Counted from the stretch's first letter, positions 1-11,947 are shown. The stretch: DNA of 64,000 nucleotides from Agrostemma githago (GCA_958450325.1 OY288243.1:69114606-69178605); one strand, 5' to 3'. Numbers and translations: made by a program. The notes: a model not told the origin generated them from the sequence alone.

Positions 1-130
1 AAAAAACTCTCCATGGGGATGAATGGAGAGAAAGTGTTATTTTTACCATGGAGATAGTCTCCATCTTGGTGGAGATTTTTGCTTTTCTCCTTCAGCATGG
101 AGAAAGCCATGGAGAGGAAGGTGGGCCAGA
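1..130. repeat. Left subterminal repeat region of the Harbinger element
   Basis: Several 'CATGGAGA', 'GGTGGAGA' and 'CTCTCCAT' words are packed here in both orientations. Similar words recur in the right subterminal zone at 13160-13275. Subterminal repeats of this kind usually serve as transposase or Myb-like protein binding sites; that role is inference. The actual left terminus is not in the window. Confidence 0.5.
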
Positions 131-412
131 TTTGTAGAAAAAAGCATTGCTTTGGTGGACTACATAGAAAGCAACTGCTCATTTGTTTGATGCTTTGCAA
201 AGCAGTGGATACTTTTACTTTGGTGGACAATGTTTTGTCATACTTTGTACTACTTTGGTGGACAATGTTTGCAACGGCTCTTTTTATTTCCAAATTGTAC
301 TGATTTCCAAATTGTTTCAACGACTCTTTTTTTTTCACCCCACACAATTTACTATATATATATATATGTTGATTGTTTACAATTTCTCATATAAGTTCTT
401 ACTATATACAGA

Positions 413-1581
413 ATGAGTAATAATAATAATAACAATAATAGTAATAATAATCCTAATCCATTTTTATTTAATCAATATGATCCATCTTATTTACAATTTC
501 TTGCTTTTCAAAATATGTCAACTAATTATCATAATAATCGTCCCCCTGGTATTCAGGCACCGAATATAGCTCAGAATCCGCCGTCAAATTCACAATTTCA
601 CCTATCTTCTCAAAATTCCGGGGTGAACTCATATTTCGGGTCACCAAATCCTCATTTTGGTGGTAACGAGCAAATGAGTTACGATAGTGATCATGTCACT
701 CGTTTGTCACAAGATGAAAATATTATTGTGGACAGGAACGAGTACGCGGACGAGTCGAACGTTATCAGGCCAGCCAGTGACGGAGGCAATGGAAATGAAA
801 AAAACGTTTGGTCAGATGCTGAAGATAGAGTCCTCGTATCATCCTATATGCGAGTGTCAACAGATGGAGCAATTGGAACGGGGCAACGTGTTTCAAAATT
901 TTGGTCGAGAGTGAGGAACTTGTTCAAGGAGGCCCGACAATCAAACCCCGGTGCAATCAAACAGCATAATGTTGGCATGCTCACTAATCGGTGGTCTCGA
1001 ATTTCAGCTGGAGTACAGAAATGGGTGGTTCAGTACGAGAGAGCTAAAAGGAGATGTACCAGCGGAATGAATGAGAACGGCATTCTATCTGAGGTTCGTG
1101 CGTTTTCAAAAAAGACGCGGTTTGGGAGAGGCAGTGGTATTTTCTTAAGCAATACCCGAGATGGGAAACGGTCATTTGTGAGCAAGAATCACCACAACAA
1201 CCGGAGGGAATAAATGCTGACACAACTGCTTCTGATAGTAGTGGGAAAAGGAGTCGTGCGAACGATGAAGACTGTCTCGAAACAAGAAGCGAAGGCCCAA
1301 GCAGCCGTCCACCGGGAATGAAGGCGCAAAAGCGAAAGAAGGGAAAATCTAAAGTTCTTGATGAAGAAAATGATATTATTGTTAAGAAAATCCAAGAGAT
1401 TACTAGTATAATGAAGAAGAAGAAGATGCTAGACTCGAAGAGGAGAACCGACGCGGAAATAAGGAATCCAATATGGAACCAAAAGATGAAGTTATATGAA
1501 CATTTATGTAATATGAGCAGCTTGACGACAGTGGAGGAGGAGCGCAAGAACAAACTGTTCCTAGAACTGAATGACATCTAG
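413..1581 (+). pseudogene. Harbinger second protein, Myb/SANT-like (frameshifted)
   Basis: Plant PIF/Harbinger elements encode a Myb/SANT-like protein that works with the transposase in DNA binding and nuclear import; host copies are often annotated 'glutathione S-transferase T3-like'. ATG 413 opens an Asn/Ser-rich N-terminus of about 120 aa, then a SANT/trihelix-like domain (roughly residues 130-210, with W/F at WSDAED, FWSRV and NRWSRI). The frame holds to about 1107, then shifts at an A6 run (1108-1113). The continuation in frame 1 runs from KKDAVW through a Lys-rich coiled region to the stop at 1579-1581. One indel in the A run therefore separates the two halves. The 3' half is the usual C-terminal helical tail. 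About 350 bp of non-coding sequence separate it from the convergent transposase gene. Confidence 0.8.
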
Positions 1582-1936
1582 ACGTGACCTTCATAAATAA
1601 ATTAGATGATTACGTTTAATTTAAAATTTAAGTATCGAGTAATGTCGTTGTTGAGCTAGGGTACAAAGTTAAGCAGCTCATTCATAATAATGTATGTTTG
1701 ATATGTTTATGTTTTAGTTTCTTTTTTAATGTACGTTTAATTTAAGTGTCGGCAAATGAACCTAGATGAAATCCCCACCGTTGGGGTTGCTTTAACACAC
1801 AACATTCAAATTAAATTACATAACATTATTTCAAACTCACAGGTCTAGACGACACGCAACTGTTCTATTAAAAAAAGTACTCCGAAATATAAAAATCAAC
1901 TGAAATGCCATAAATAGAAAGTACTAGAAATTGGTC
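1582..1936. other. Non-coding spacer between convergent Harbinger genes
   Basis: No open frame of note. The sequence is AT-rich and lies between the stop codons of the Myb-like gene (+) and the transposase (-), so it probably holds both 3' untranslated ends. No clear hairpin terminator or other motif is visible. Confidence 0.5.
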
Positions 1937-2635
1937 TCAACCGCTATTTTCCCGACGCTCTTCCTTCTTCCAAATGTGTTCAATTAAATCATTTCTGAGT
2001 GTCAAATTACCGGAACTGTCTTCCAAGTGAGTTCTTTTAGCGATATATTCCTCCACGTTATTGACATACCCTATAAAATGTTGAGATACTTCAACAGTTG
2101 TTACATCTTCATTTGATTCGTCATTGAACTCATTTGGATCATCGTACGACGGATATGAGTACCTCTCCTCTTCTACAATCATATTATGCAATATGATGCA
2201 AGTTTTCATAATCTTTCCTAACATTTCCTTATCCCAAGTCATAGCAGGATGTCGAATGATGGCCCACCTTGCCTGTAACACTCCAAAAGCACGCTCCACA
2301 TCTTTTCGAACACTTTCTTGTTGCTCCGCAAATAGGCGTTCCTTAGGAGTTTGTGGTAGCGGAATTGATTTCATAAACGCGGACCAATTTGGATAAATAC
2401 CGTCTGTCAGATAATACGGGGTGTCATATCGACACCCGTTGATGACATACTCAACAACAGGGGCTCTTCCATTTAACAAATCATCGAATATGTAAGATCG
2501 GTAAAGTACAGTTAAGTCGTTCAGGGTACCTGGTAGGCCGAAAAAGCAGTGCCATATCCACAAATCTTTCGAAGCAACTGCTTCTAAAATCACAGAAGCA
2601 GTTTCATCCCTTCCTTGATATTGACCTTTCCATGC
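1937..2635 (-). pseudogene. Harbinger (ALP1/HARBI1-like) DDE transposase, C-terminal part
   Basis: This minus-strand frame encodes the C-terminal ~230 residues of a DDE_Tnp_4 nuclease. The second catalytic Asp is in GLPGTLNDLTVL, and the Glu is in the helix KDVERAFGVLQARW. The usual tail follows (MTWDKEMLGKI, CIILHNMIVEEE) and the stop is at 1937-1939. The frame appears to run on upstream to 2716, but 2636 onward is LTR sequence: the true coding sequence stops at 2631/2630, where the LTR retrotransposon inserted, and resumes at 11242. This half shows no premature stop. In active elements the protein cuts and joins the transposon ends in the nucleus. Confidence 0.9.
2631..2635. repeat. Target-site duplication of the LTR element, left copy
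   Basis: CATGC, identical to 11242-11246. Five base pairs is the expected duplication for a Ty3/gypsy or Ty1/copia integrase. The site lies inside the transposase coding sequence. Confidence 0.93.
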
Positions 2636-4881
2636 TGTGAACATGACATAGGTCCACCCCGACGCGGCCACGCGCGGGTTTGGGGAGGCGAATGAATCTC
2701 CATATGAGATGGTCAAATTGAAATTTAAATCGAAGTAGGAGTCGCCACCGAATTTTGTGGTTATTCGGAACCATTCGAGCCCACTCTATGTCGTAGTGGG
2801 CCGTATACAAAATACGGCCCATTTCCGATGTGAGAGTTTATTGGGCTCGTCCATTTGCATTACGATACCGACATTATCGGATACCGTGTATTGAATGACT
2901 CTCGTTGCCAATGGATTCGGACGTCCGGAAACCATGGTTCTGAGTAAGGGGTGAGGGTACGTGTTGGGAAGTTCACTAAGAACACCCAACCCCGCCCGCA
3001 CTTAGCGGCCTTTACTAAGATATCGTTCGTTTTTGGTGTACACGCGTTAGTTCGACGGTTGAATGATATGCAAAGATTATTTTCCCTAGACATGTGAGAG
3101 AAAAATAAATGGGTTGCTAAGTCGTTTAATGCATATTAAACTAATAACGTCAAAGTTATTTTAACATGTGAAGTTCGTTTTAGTCTAATAAAACAAACGA
3201 TAAAAATAAATCGCTACAAACAAGGAGAAAACGAGTTAGTAACGGTTGAATAAATCGAATAAAGATGTAAATACGATAATATGCATGATTTTGGAAAAGA
3301 TGTTATGACGCGCGAAAAATACTTGTCGAAATCTGAAAATATACCGAGAAAACCGCTGTTTTATGTTAGAAAACGATGCTGGAAAAACCCGAAAAACACG
3401 AGAAAACAGGCCGCGGTTTACAGCAGTCCGCGCGACTCACCCGGGAGGGGCGCGACTCGCGCGGGTGACTGTCTCGGATTCGGTTTTCAAAAATTGATAA
3501 TTTTGATAAGTCGCGTACAAATATGGATTAATTTATACTCGATTTATGTTTTCGATATTCGTCGTATTCGATATTCGATTATGAAATCGATATCAAATAG
3601 TCGGAAGGTTTTTAGAAAAGGTTTTGAAAAAAGAAAAGTTTGCTTTGAACGAAAAGAAGAAAAAAAGAAATTTGAACGAAAAGAGAAAAAAAGATGTTAA
3701 TTCTCTCCGCGTATAAAATCGCGAATTTTGTTTAAAAAGATGTAACGATTTTATTAGCATCAACGAGATTTAATTTTGTTCTTGTTAGATACGATATTTG
3801 ATTAGAGAATCGATATCGTATTTTAAGAACGTTATAAAAAATAGTTTTTGTAGTATTGATTATTAGAAATAAAAAATATGCGACGAACGACCCATATTAA
3901 AATACGAAACGACCGATGACACGACGAAAAAGAAGAAGAAAACGTGGAGAAGGAAGAGAAAAGGGGAAAGAGTCGGGTTTGATTTACACTCTCAACCTAC
4001 ATGCTTTGTTTTCTCGGTATGGAGCTCGTCGGACAGTGGTTTAAACTTGGGAGCGTCGTGATGATACGGGATGAGTTAAGGTGTTATTTTGGACGTGTGG
4101 TTGGACGGGTTTCGGTCGGGTTTTTTTTTGGTCGGATTCGTCGGTATTTTGGCAGTATTTCGGTGCTTCTTCAGAGGTATATCGGGATTTGCTTTGAATG
4201 ATTTTTTTTCTAGATGTCGAGGATGATGGATGTATATTTCATGTGTCAATGTGGGTGTCCTTTTGTGTTGAATGGAGGGTCCTATTGATAGGTGAAGAGG
4301 TTTAGGAGAGATGTCTTGCTTGGACAACAAGAAACACCGGTTTGGATAGGAAACGTAAGAGGTTGAAAGGAACGAGAACTCGCTTTCTTGGTGAAGAAGG
4401 CAAGGAACTCGGCTGTTTTTGGCTGCTTTCGGCCGAGTGTTTGACACTCGGTTGGTAATTGCTTTAGTTTTTCGGATAGAATTCCACTTGAGATCAAATT
4501 CTACCTTTAACGGAATTGTTTAATATTTTCGAAGCTGATTTTTTTGTAGTATTTGAGTCCGAATCAGCCACGTGAGGTGTCACGGCTGACTCGTGTGTCT
4601 CGAGAATATTTTTGACCGGGTTTTGACTCGGTCGCTAAAAGACGGTTTTACCCCTGGTGTCGGAATCGACCCAAATTAATCTTATTTGACTCGAAACGAC
4701 CCACTGGGCCTGGATTTGAGGTCGGTTTTGTAAGATTTGTACTTCGTAATAAGCCTAAACCAAATGTCCATGATTTCGAGCCCATATCCGAGTCCATCAA
4801 AGCACGTTTGCGTCCAATCATCATCGGGTGTTTGGCAAGAACTATTATAGACACCTGGCGGTCAAAATGTGGGTGTCTACA
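2636..4881 (-). repeat. 3' long terminal repeat (in element orientation)
   Basis: This 2246-bp copy pairs with 9095-11241. It contains about 99 bp (around 4205-4303) that the other copy lacks, and differs by a few small indels (for example a 7-bp ATATTCG repeat near 3570, present here, and a 6-bp GATACC absent here near 2870) and scattered substitutions. The LTR contains AT-rich stretches and short open frames but no protein I recognise. Confidence 0.92.
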
Positions 4882-4895
4882 GAGCCCCCACTCTG
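4882..4895 (-). other. Polypurine tract of the LTR element
   Basis: On the minus strand the sequence just before the 3' LTR reads AGAGTGGGGGCTC, a purine-rich run ending one or two bases before TGTAGACACC. This is where second-strand priming occurs in LTR elements, and it supports the minus orientation. Confidence 0.72.
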
Positions 4896-5055
4896 ACTGA
4901 GGCTTGGACAAGACAAAAGTCAGAGTAGCTACCAGGTCAATCAAGGATTAAAACCTGGCAGACTTCCGATCGGGTCGCTTAGAGTCCATTAGACTTGCGT
5001 GAAGGGCTCGCCAGCCATAAGATAGAAATCATACCTGGGTAGATGTCAACAATGT

Positions 5056-5381
5056 CGCGGGGACTTTTCCTAAAAATTCTTGGGTGTGTCTGCTTACAGA
5101 CACATCCCATCTTAGAATAGCGCTGGGACTTCTCCTAAAAAGTCTTGGGTGTGTCTGTTTACAGACACATCCCATCTTGGAATAGCGCGGGGACTTCTCC
5201 TAAAAAGTCTTGGGTGTGTCTGTTTACAAACACATCCCATCTTGGAATAGCGCGGGGACTTTCCCCTAAAAAGTCTTGGGTGTGTCTGTTTACAGACACA
5301 TCCCATCTTGGAATTGCGTGGGAGCTTGCCTTGGAAGCTCTGGGTGTATCTGCTTACAGATATATCCCGATTCCTTAATAG
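5056..5381. repeat. 65-bp tandem repeat, five copies, each with a hairpin
   Basis: Copies start at 5056, 5121, 5186, 5251 and 5317. The unit reads GCGGGGACTTYTCCTAAAAAGT followed by TTGGGTGTGTCTG, a four-base loop, CAGACACATCCCA and a link to the next unit. The inverted arms form a 12-13 bp hairpin in every copy. The last copy is the most diverged, and the last unit before the next region has compensating changes (TGTATCTG with CAGATATA) that keep the stem. It lies just inside the 3' LTR and near the polypurine tract. Confidence 0.9.
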
Positions 5382-8300
5382 AAATGTTGCATGATCCTTC
5401 CACTGGGGAATCTTTGAGAATTCTTCGGGGAGTCTTGGGGTACCTGTCTGTTGATACATAACAAATTGCATGTAACATTTAGGCGAAACACTGACTCATG
5501 CTGGGGAAGAAATGATTTTTGATTGATTTTTTGGAAAGAAAATGAATTTTTTTTTGGAAATTAGAATGCTTGGGATGACTTGATTCCTAATCCGATTCCG
5601 ACACGGACTCCTAAAGTCTCTGGTTAGGCCTGTATGCCTAGATGAAGTGTGATAAAAATTCCTATTCCCGTGGTGACTAGGAAAGGGATTTTCTCAAATG
5701 GCTAAGTTTTGCGAATTTTAAAATGAGAATTTGAAGAGAGAGATATACCGACCGACTCAACTCTGGACGCGACAAGACGAGTTGACAGACACGACTGGAC
5801 TCTCTAAGGGTTGAACCGTGACTCGGTAGGGAATGGGCCACCTAATATGGCAAGACTCTTAAGTTGCGCTATTTCGTAGCCTAGGCGAGTGGCAACACGG
5901 TCGAATCCTCGGAATGGGACTGTTTCCGTACGAAAGGGCTTTGTGGTAGCAATGTCGTAGACTGGTGTTCTTTTGGATATTCTTTTGATTTAGGGGTACA
6001 TTCCCAAAGTGGGTATTGCTTCGAGTCCCTGACCAATTCTCGTCTTCAACTAAGCCGAGTACTAGGACACACTATAGAAAGGAGGCTAGATCTTTATTTT
6101 TTGAATTTATCTGGATTTTGTGAGTGAATGGAGAACTTCTGCCTAGGAGAAGCCCCCATGATGACAAAGCTAGCTGCTGAGAACATGACAGTGTCGTGAC
6201 CGGAATGATGATGCTTTTTTGAATTTGTGTGAATGTGAATGGTTGTGCCTTTGTTGAAAGGCTGCCTACGTATTCACGTGTAGTGAAATCAAACCAAGCC
6301 GTAGTTCAGTGGATTGAAAGATATATAATGGTGCCTAGTTTACTAGGGCTTTGTGTGTAACTAGCCACAGTGATGGTGTAGGCTAGGTACATTCCCAGTG
6401 ATGTCTTGATCAAAGTGCTAGAATAGTTAGGATGTTGATCCTGTGACTGTGAGCGTTCTCCGGGGTAGCCCCCAGCGGTGGTGTGAACTTATTTGGGCAT
6501 GTTCTATGCCGACTGCAAGTTGAGTTCCCGTGTTTGGGGCTGGTAACTGGCTTAGATGTTTTTGGAAATGTGGAGCTAGGTCATAAGTGGCTTTGATGAG
6601 TCGAAATCTGGAGCTCGATTTTGTGGAGCTAAGGCTTTGAGGGTAAGGTATTGTAATGTGGTAGGAAAGGGGGAAGTCGAGTAAAAATGACTCGGACTTC
6701 GATTGGGCAGGTTTGATAATGCGGGATCTGGTTTCCATGTCTGGCCCTAAAGGTTAGGGTGTATCCTATGGAGCTTGAATCCTCAAAATTCTGGGCTGTC
6801 TCTAGCCTAGGTCTCGAGAAGATCTTGAGGGTTGTAATGTGGGAAGGCTAGATGTGGTGTTACCTGACCAGCTTGACTGTCTCTCCCCTATTGGATGGTA
6901 TGGGTATTGATAATTTTTGAATTGACCGTTTCACGGTCATGGGTTTTTGAATTCTTTGGGTTGACCTCTTAGCCCCGGTCATGGGATTCTTCATTTGAGT
7001 TGACCGTGTCTGGTCGAGAGATGTTGATAATTCTTTTTTTATCATGGCCAGCTTTTTTGTTTTGGCCTTTTGGTTTTTTTCTCTTGGACTTTTGATTTTT
7101 TTGTCCAGCTTTTTTTTTGTCGGTCAGACTAACACCTAAGGTAGGGACTGGCTAATCTTATTGGATGGGTGTTTACTGTGGGAAGTGGGCTTGCCTCCCG
7201 TCTTGAATCCAAACTAGAAGACTACCCAGATTTGTCATAGGATTCGATATGCTCCTGCTACGGGTAGTTATGTGGCTTTCTATACCAGACATGGAATACG
7301 TAAAAGGAAAACACGGGGTCGGTTTCCTGCAGTCATTATAGATGTGCCTATAATAGTCACGTGCGTGTGCTCACAGTGTGATGGTGTTCATCATGTTCTC
7401 GGAAACACATAAGGAAAGTATGTATGAGAAATAGAAAAGCTGATTTTATTGAATTTTGAAAAAAGAGGACAGAATACAACTGACTTTGACTCTGACTTTG
7501 ATTTGGAAATGAGGATGTAGGGTATCCTAGACTCGAACTCAGACTTAGACTCGAATCAAATCCGGACTCGGACGCTCGGTTGGTTGTTTTTTTTTTTTGT
7601 AAGGTCTTTGATTGGAGAGAAAGACGGGTGCCACGACTCGCCTAAACTCGGCTTTGCGCAAGTGCAAGAGAGGGAGTCAAACTAGACACGGCCCGGGGTG
7701 ACGGGTCGACAAAGACTCTTGGACCGGGATACTCGAACCTTGATCTAGACGAGGTAACGACTGCGAATTGGACTCGAGCTGCATAAGGGTGAATCCGAAA
7801 ATGGGGGCGACCGTGTTTGACCGTATCACGTGCTCGGACCAACCGTGGTGACCTAACCCTAGGTGACTTGAGTATTCGTAGCATAGGTACGACACGAAGA
7901 AGGCATCATAAGGACGCCGGTGCAGGATGAACGTAGGGTACCCCTTAAGGTGACCGTGGTTGACTGCTCGGGTGGAGGACCGCCCCCGAGTGAGACTGAA
8001 GACTTTGATAAGACTCAAATGGTGCGACATCTAAGTGACTCGAAAGTGGGGTACGTGAGCCAACACGTGTAAGACCTGATCCTTACAGCAAACGCGGTTG
8101 ATCGCCCCGCTAAAGGGTAGCCCCCGAGTGGGACTGAAGACCGACTCCTAGACGGGTGACTCGTGGATGGTGGACTCTCCCTAGGTTTTGGCAAAGTGGG
8201 CCTAGTCCCGTTCGAAGAAAGATCCGTGTGTGAAATCCCCAGACTTTGGACTCGATTGTGTAAATGGGCTTCCCTTTGTAGGAGTTTGTCCTACGTAGGT

Positions 8301-9072
8301 GGACCGTGCCTTGACAAATAAGGCGGACTTGGGATGGGGTAGAAACTCGTGATGTAAGATCGACGGAGTTTCGACGCTATAGATTCTAACAACTTATGAC
8401 AAGACCCGACACTGCTAAATACGGGAAGTCCTAAGAAGAAGAAAGTTTTGAAAAGGGAATTTGGATTTGAAAACCGAGCAAGGTCGGATTGGAAGGCCCA
8501 ATTTTTTTGAAAAATCGAAAAAAAGGTTACCGGGCCGAGATTTTGAATTTTTTTTGGAAAGTTTGGACAGCATACCGGCTAAAAATAGGCTATTTTGAGT
8601 CAAAATCATAAGTCCTAAATTTGGTAGCTTTCCGGGTTTTGAAAAATAGATGGGTTTGAAAAGATGCGGGTTTTTGAAAATGACGGTTTTTGAAAGACGA
8701 CTTGTAAATCAGGTAGCTCGTATTCATAGAAACAGTATAACGACGCCATGTATGCTCTAAGTCTAAGTCTCGGTCGGTCGAAAGAGGGTCTATACCAACG
8801 ACGATAGCTTTCTCGCAAATCAGGACGGTCTTTCTAAGCCGAGTTGGTCTTAGAACCTGCCGTAAAACCCATGCGAGTTCCGCCATCGAAGTTTTTAGTG
8901 CACCCATTTAGGAATGCACCGCGGTATAGTGGGACGTCGGTCACAAGTAACCGGCCCGGGAAAGAATTGGGTTATGCATGAACCATTGAACTAAAACGTG
9001 TACATTACTATTCGAACGATTTCTTTTCGAGTCTCACCCTGAGGATGCCGATGGTAAGTGACTCATTAGTTG
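5382..9072. other. Internal region of the LTR element without recognisable genes
   Basis: The longest minus-strand frames are about 60-115 codons and have no recognisable motif (no CCHC zinc knuckle, no DTG protease, no YxDD). Base composition is more GC-rich than the flanks and includes many GACTCG/CGAGTC-like words. It may be a non-coding passenger segment or a decayed gag-pol; I cannot decide between these by eye. Confidence 0.6.
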
Positions 9073-9094
9073 ATCCCCAGCGGATTCGCCAAAT
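9073..9094 (-). other. Putative primer binding site of the LTR element
   Basis: On the minus strand, three bases after the 5' LTR end, the sequence begins TGGCGAATCCGCTGGGGAT. The leading TGG is required to pair with a tRNA CCA end. The word resembles the tRNA-Arg type site reported for Ogre/Tat-related gypsy elements, with one or two mismatches; the tRNA assignment is from memory of the family and not computed. Confidence 0.62.
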
Positions 9095-11241
9095 TGTGGA
9101 CATGACATAGGTCCACCCCGACGCGGCCACGCGCGGGTTTGGGGAGGCGAATGAATCTCCATATGAGATGGTCAAATTGAAATTTAAATCGAAGTAGGAG
9201 TCGCCACCGAATTTTGTGGTTATTCGGAACCATTCGAGCCCACTCTATGTCGTAGTGGGCCGTATAAAAAATACGGCCCATTTCCGATGTGAGAGTTTAT
9301 TGGGCTCGTCCCTTTGCATTACGATACCGATACCGACATTATCGGATACCGTGTATTGAATGACTCTCGTTGCCAATGAATTCGGACGTCCGGAAACCAT
9401 GGTTCTGAGTAAGGGATGAGGGTACGTGTTGGAAAGTTCACTAAGAACACCCAACCCCGCCCGCACTTACCGGCCTTTACTAAGATATCGTTCGTTTTTG
9501 GTGTACACGCGTTAGTTCGACGGTTGAATGATATGCAAAGATTATTTTCCCTAGACATGTGAGAGAAAAATAAATGGGTTGCTAAGTCGTTTAATGCATA
9601 TTAAACTAATAACGTCAAAGTTATTTTAGCATGTGAAGTTCGTTTTAGTCTAATAAAACAAACGATAAAAATAAATCGCTACAAACAAGGAGAAAACGAG
9701 TTAGTAACGGTTGAATAAATCGAATAAAGATGTAAATACGATAATATGCATGATTTTGGAAAAGATTTTATGACGCGCGAAAAATACTTGTCGAAATCTG
9801 AAAATATACCGAGAAAACCGCTGTTTTATGTTAGAAAACGATGCTGGAAAAAATCGAAAAAGACGAGAAAACAGGCCGCGGTTTACAGCAGTCCGCGCGA
9901 CTCGCCCAGGAGGGGCGCAACTCGCGCGGGTGACTGTCTCGGATTCGGTTTTCAAAAATTGATAATTTTGATAAGTCGCGTACAAATATGGATTAATTTA
10001 TACTCGATTTATGTTTTCGATATTCGTCGTATTCGATTATGAAATCGATATCAAATAGTCGGAAGGTTTTTAGAAAAGGTTTTGGAAAAAGAAAAGTTTG
10101 CTTTGAACGAAAAGAAGAAAAAAAGAAATTTGAACGAAAAGAGAAAAAAAGGTGTTAATTCTCTCCGCGTATAAAATCGTCGAATTTTGTTTAAAAAGAT
10201 GTAACAATTTTATTAGCATCAACGAGATTTAATTTTGTTCTTGTTAGATACGATATTTGATTAGAGAATCGATATCGTATTTTAAGAACGTTATAAAAAA
10301 TAGTTTTTGTAGTATCGATTATTAGAAATAAAAAATATGTGACGAACGACCCATATTAAAATACGAAACGACCGACGACACGACGAAAAAGAAGAAGAAA
10401 ACGTGGAGAAGGAAGAGAAAAGGGAAAAGAGTCGGGTTTGATTTACACCCTCAACCTACATGCTTTGTTTTCTCGGTATGGAACTCGTCGGACAGTGATT
10501 TAAACTTGGGAGCGTCGAGATGATGCGGGATGAGTTAAGGTGTTATTTTGGACGTGTGGTTGGACGTGTTTCGGTCGGTTTTTTTTTTGGTCGGATTCGT
10601 CGGTATTATGGCAGTATTTCGGTGCTTCTTCAGAGGTATATCGGGATTTGCTTTGAATGATTTTGGAGAGATGTCTTGCTTGGACAACAAGAAACACCGG
10701 TTTGGATAGGAAACGTAAGAGGTTGAAAGGAACGAGAACTCGCTTTCTTGGTGAAGAAGGCAAGGAACTCGGCTGTTTTTGGCTGCTTTCGGCCGAGTGT
10801 TTGACACTCGGTTGGTAATTGCTTTAGTTTTTCGGATAGAATTCCACTTGAGATCAAATTCTACCTTTAACGGAATTGTTTAATATTTTCGAAGCTGATT
10901 TTTTTGTAGTATTTGAGTCCGAATCAGCCACGTGAGGTGTCACGGCTGACTCGTGTGTCTCGAGAATATTTTTGACCGGGTTTTGACTCGGTCGCTAAAA
11001 GACGGTTTTACCCCTGGTGTCGGAATCGACCCAAATTAGTCTTATTTGACTCGAAACGACCCACTGGGCCTGGATTTGAGGTTGGTTTTGTAAGATTTGT
11101 ACTCCGTAATAAGCCTAAACCAAATGTCCATGATTTCGAGCCCATATCCGAGTCCATCAAAGCACGTTTGCGTCCAATCATCATCGGGTGTTTGGCGAGA
11201 ACTATTATAGACACCTGGCAGTCAAAATGTGGGTGTCTACA
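9095..11241 (-). repeat. 5' long terminal repeat (in element orientation)
   Basis: This 2147-bp copy pairs with 2636-4881. The internal 99-bp block is missing at about 10664, where the sequence passes straight from GAATGATTTT to GGAGAGATGT. As the upstream LTR it would carry the promoter in element orientation; I cannot pick a TATA box with certainty among the many AT-rich words. Confidence 0.92.
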
Positions 11242-11246
11242 CATGC
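11242..11246. repeat. Target-site duplication of the LTR element, right copy
   Basis: CATGC, identical to 2631-2635. Removing 2631-11241 restores a continuous transposase frame at this point. Confidence 0.93.
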
Positions 11247-11947
11247 AGTAGAACTGTTTTTCCAAGTCCAATGCTTACAATCAATTGAACCAATCATACC
11301 AAGGAATCCTCTTTTCTTATTCACTCGGAGTAGTTCTTTTAAGTCGTCTGTTGTCGGACTCCTCATTTAAACATCTCCGAACTGAGCTATTACTGCGTCC
11401 GTAAATTCATGAAGTGCGGTCCTTGTCGTGCTTGAGCTGAGCCTCAGGTACTCGTCCACTCTATCGGCGGCCTCTCCTTATGCTAGCAACCGGATTGCAG
11501 CAGTACATTTCTATAAATCTGAAATGCCCAATCTCCCAGTAGCGTCTGGTAATTGGTGGAAAAAAGGATTGTGTGCTTTCACGCCTTCCAACACGCGTAG
11601 GAATACGTGTTTTTGCATTCGGAAACGACGGCGAAACACATTATCAGGATACGTGGGTTGAGGGGCGAAGTAGTCGTTGTAAAGTTGATTGTAGCCTTCT
11701 TCTCGGTTTCTTTCAACTCGACGCCTCTTATGCGGTCGATTTGAAGAAGCTTTGCGCTTATTTCGCAAACGTCTCCATACTGCTATAAGAAATAGACAAG
11801 CGGCGGCATCGTTCTCTAAATCGTCAGATGAAGAAATCAATTTTTTGTAAAAGGTAGAGTAATTTGGTGTTACTTTTTTACGAAATGTAGAAGTGTGTTT
11901 CTGAGTGTATTCATTTTGCACATTGTAAGGGATATTTGTAGTTGTTC

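Larger units (their letters stand above)
2636..11241 (-). mobile_element. Non-autonomous LTR retrotransposon, minus orientation
   Basis: Two direct repeats of about 2.2 kb (2636-4881 and 9095-11241) flank a 4.2-kb internal region. On the minus strand each repeat starts TGTAGACACC and ends CACA, the normal TG...CA form. A perfect 5-bp duplication, CATGC, lies at 2631-2635 and 11242-11246. A purine-rich tract adjoins 4881 and a primer-site-like sequence adjoins 9095, which fixes the minus orientation. No gag, protease, integrase or reverse transcriptase is recognisable in any frame of the internal region, so the element resembles a LARD-type non-autonomous element mobilised by a relative. Long LTRs and a tRNA-Arg-like primer site suggest Ty3/gypsy ancestry; this is inference. 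Confidence 0.93.

Noticed and set aside
2604..3093. Continuation of the transposase frame past 2636
   Set aside because: The bases are LTR sequence, identical at 9095 onward; the frame is open there by chance.
4076..4497. Open frames of 70-120 codons in the LTRs (also at 10500-10857)
   Set aside because: They occur in both LTR copies but with different lengths and no motif; they look like chance frames in GC-richer sequence.
5056..5381. CRISPR-like array
   Set aside because: The repeats are contiguous 65-bp units without unique spacers, in a plant LTR element.
5112..5471. 119-codon frame over the 65-bp repeats
   Set aside because: It is only the translation of a tandem repeat. Because the unit is not a multiple of three, the repeated peptide is an accident of frame.
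7642..8030. Frames of 80-117 codons in the LTR element interior
   Set aside because: No gag, protease, reverse transcriptase or integrase motif; Ser/Arg/Pro-rich chance translations.
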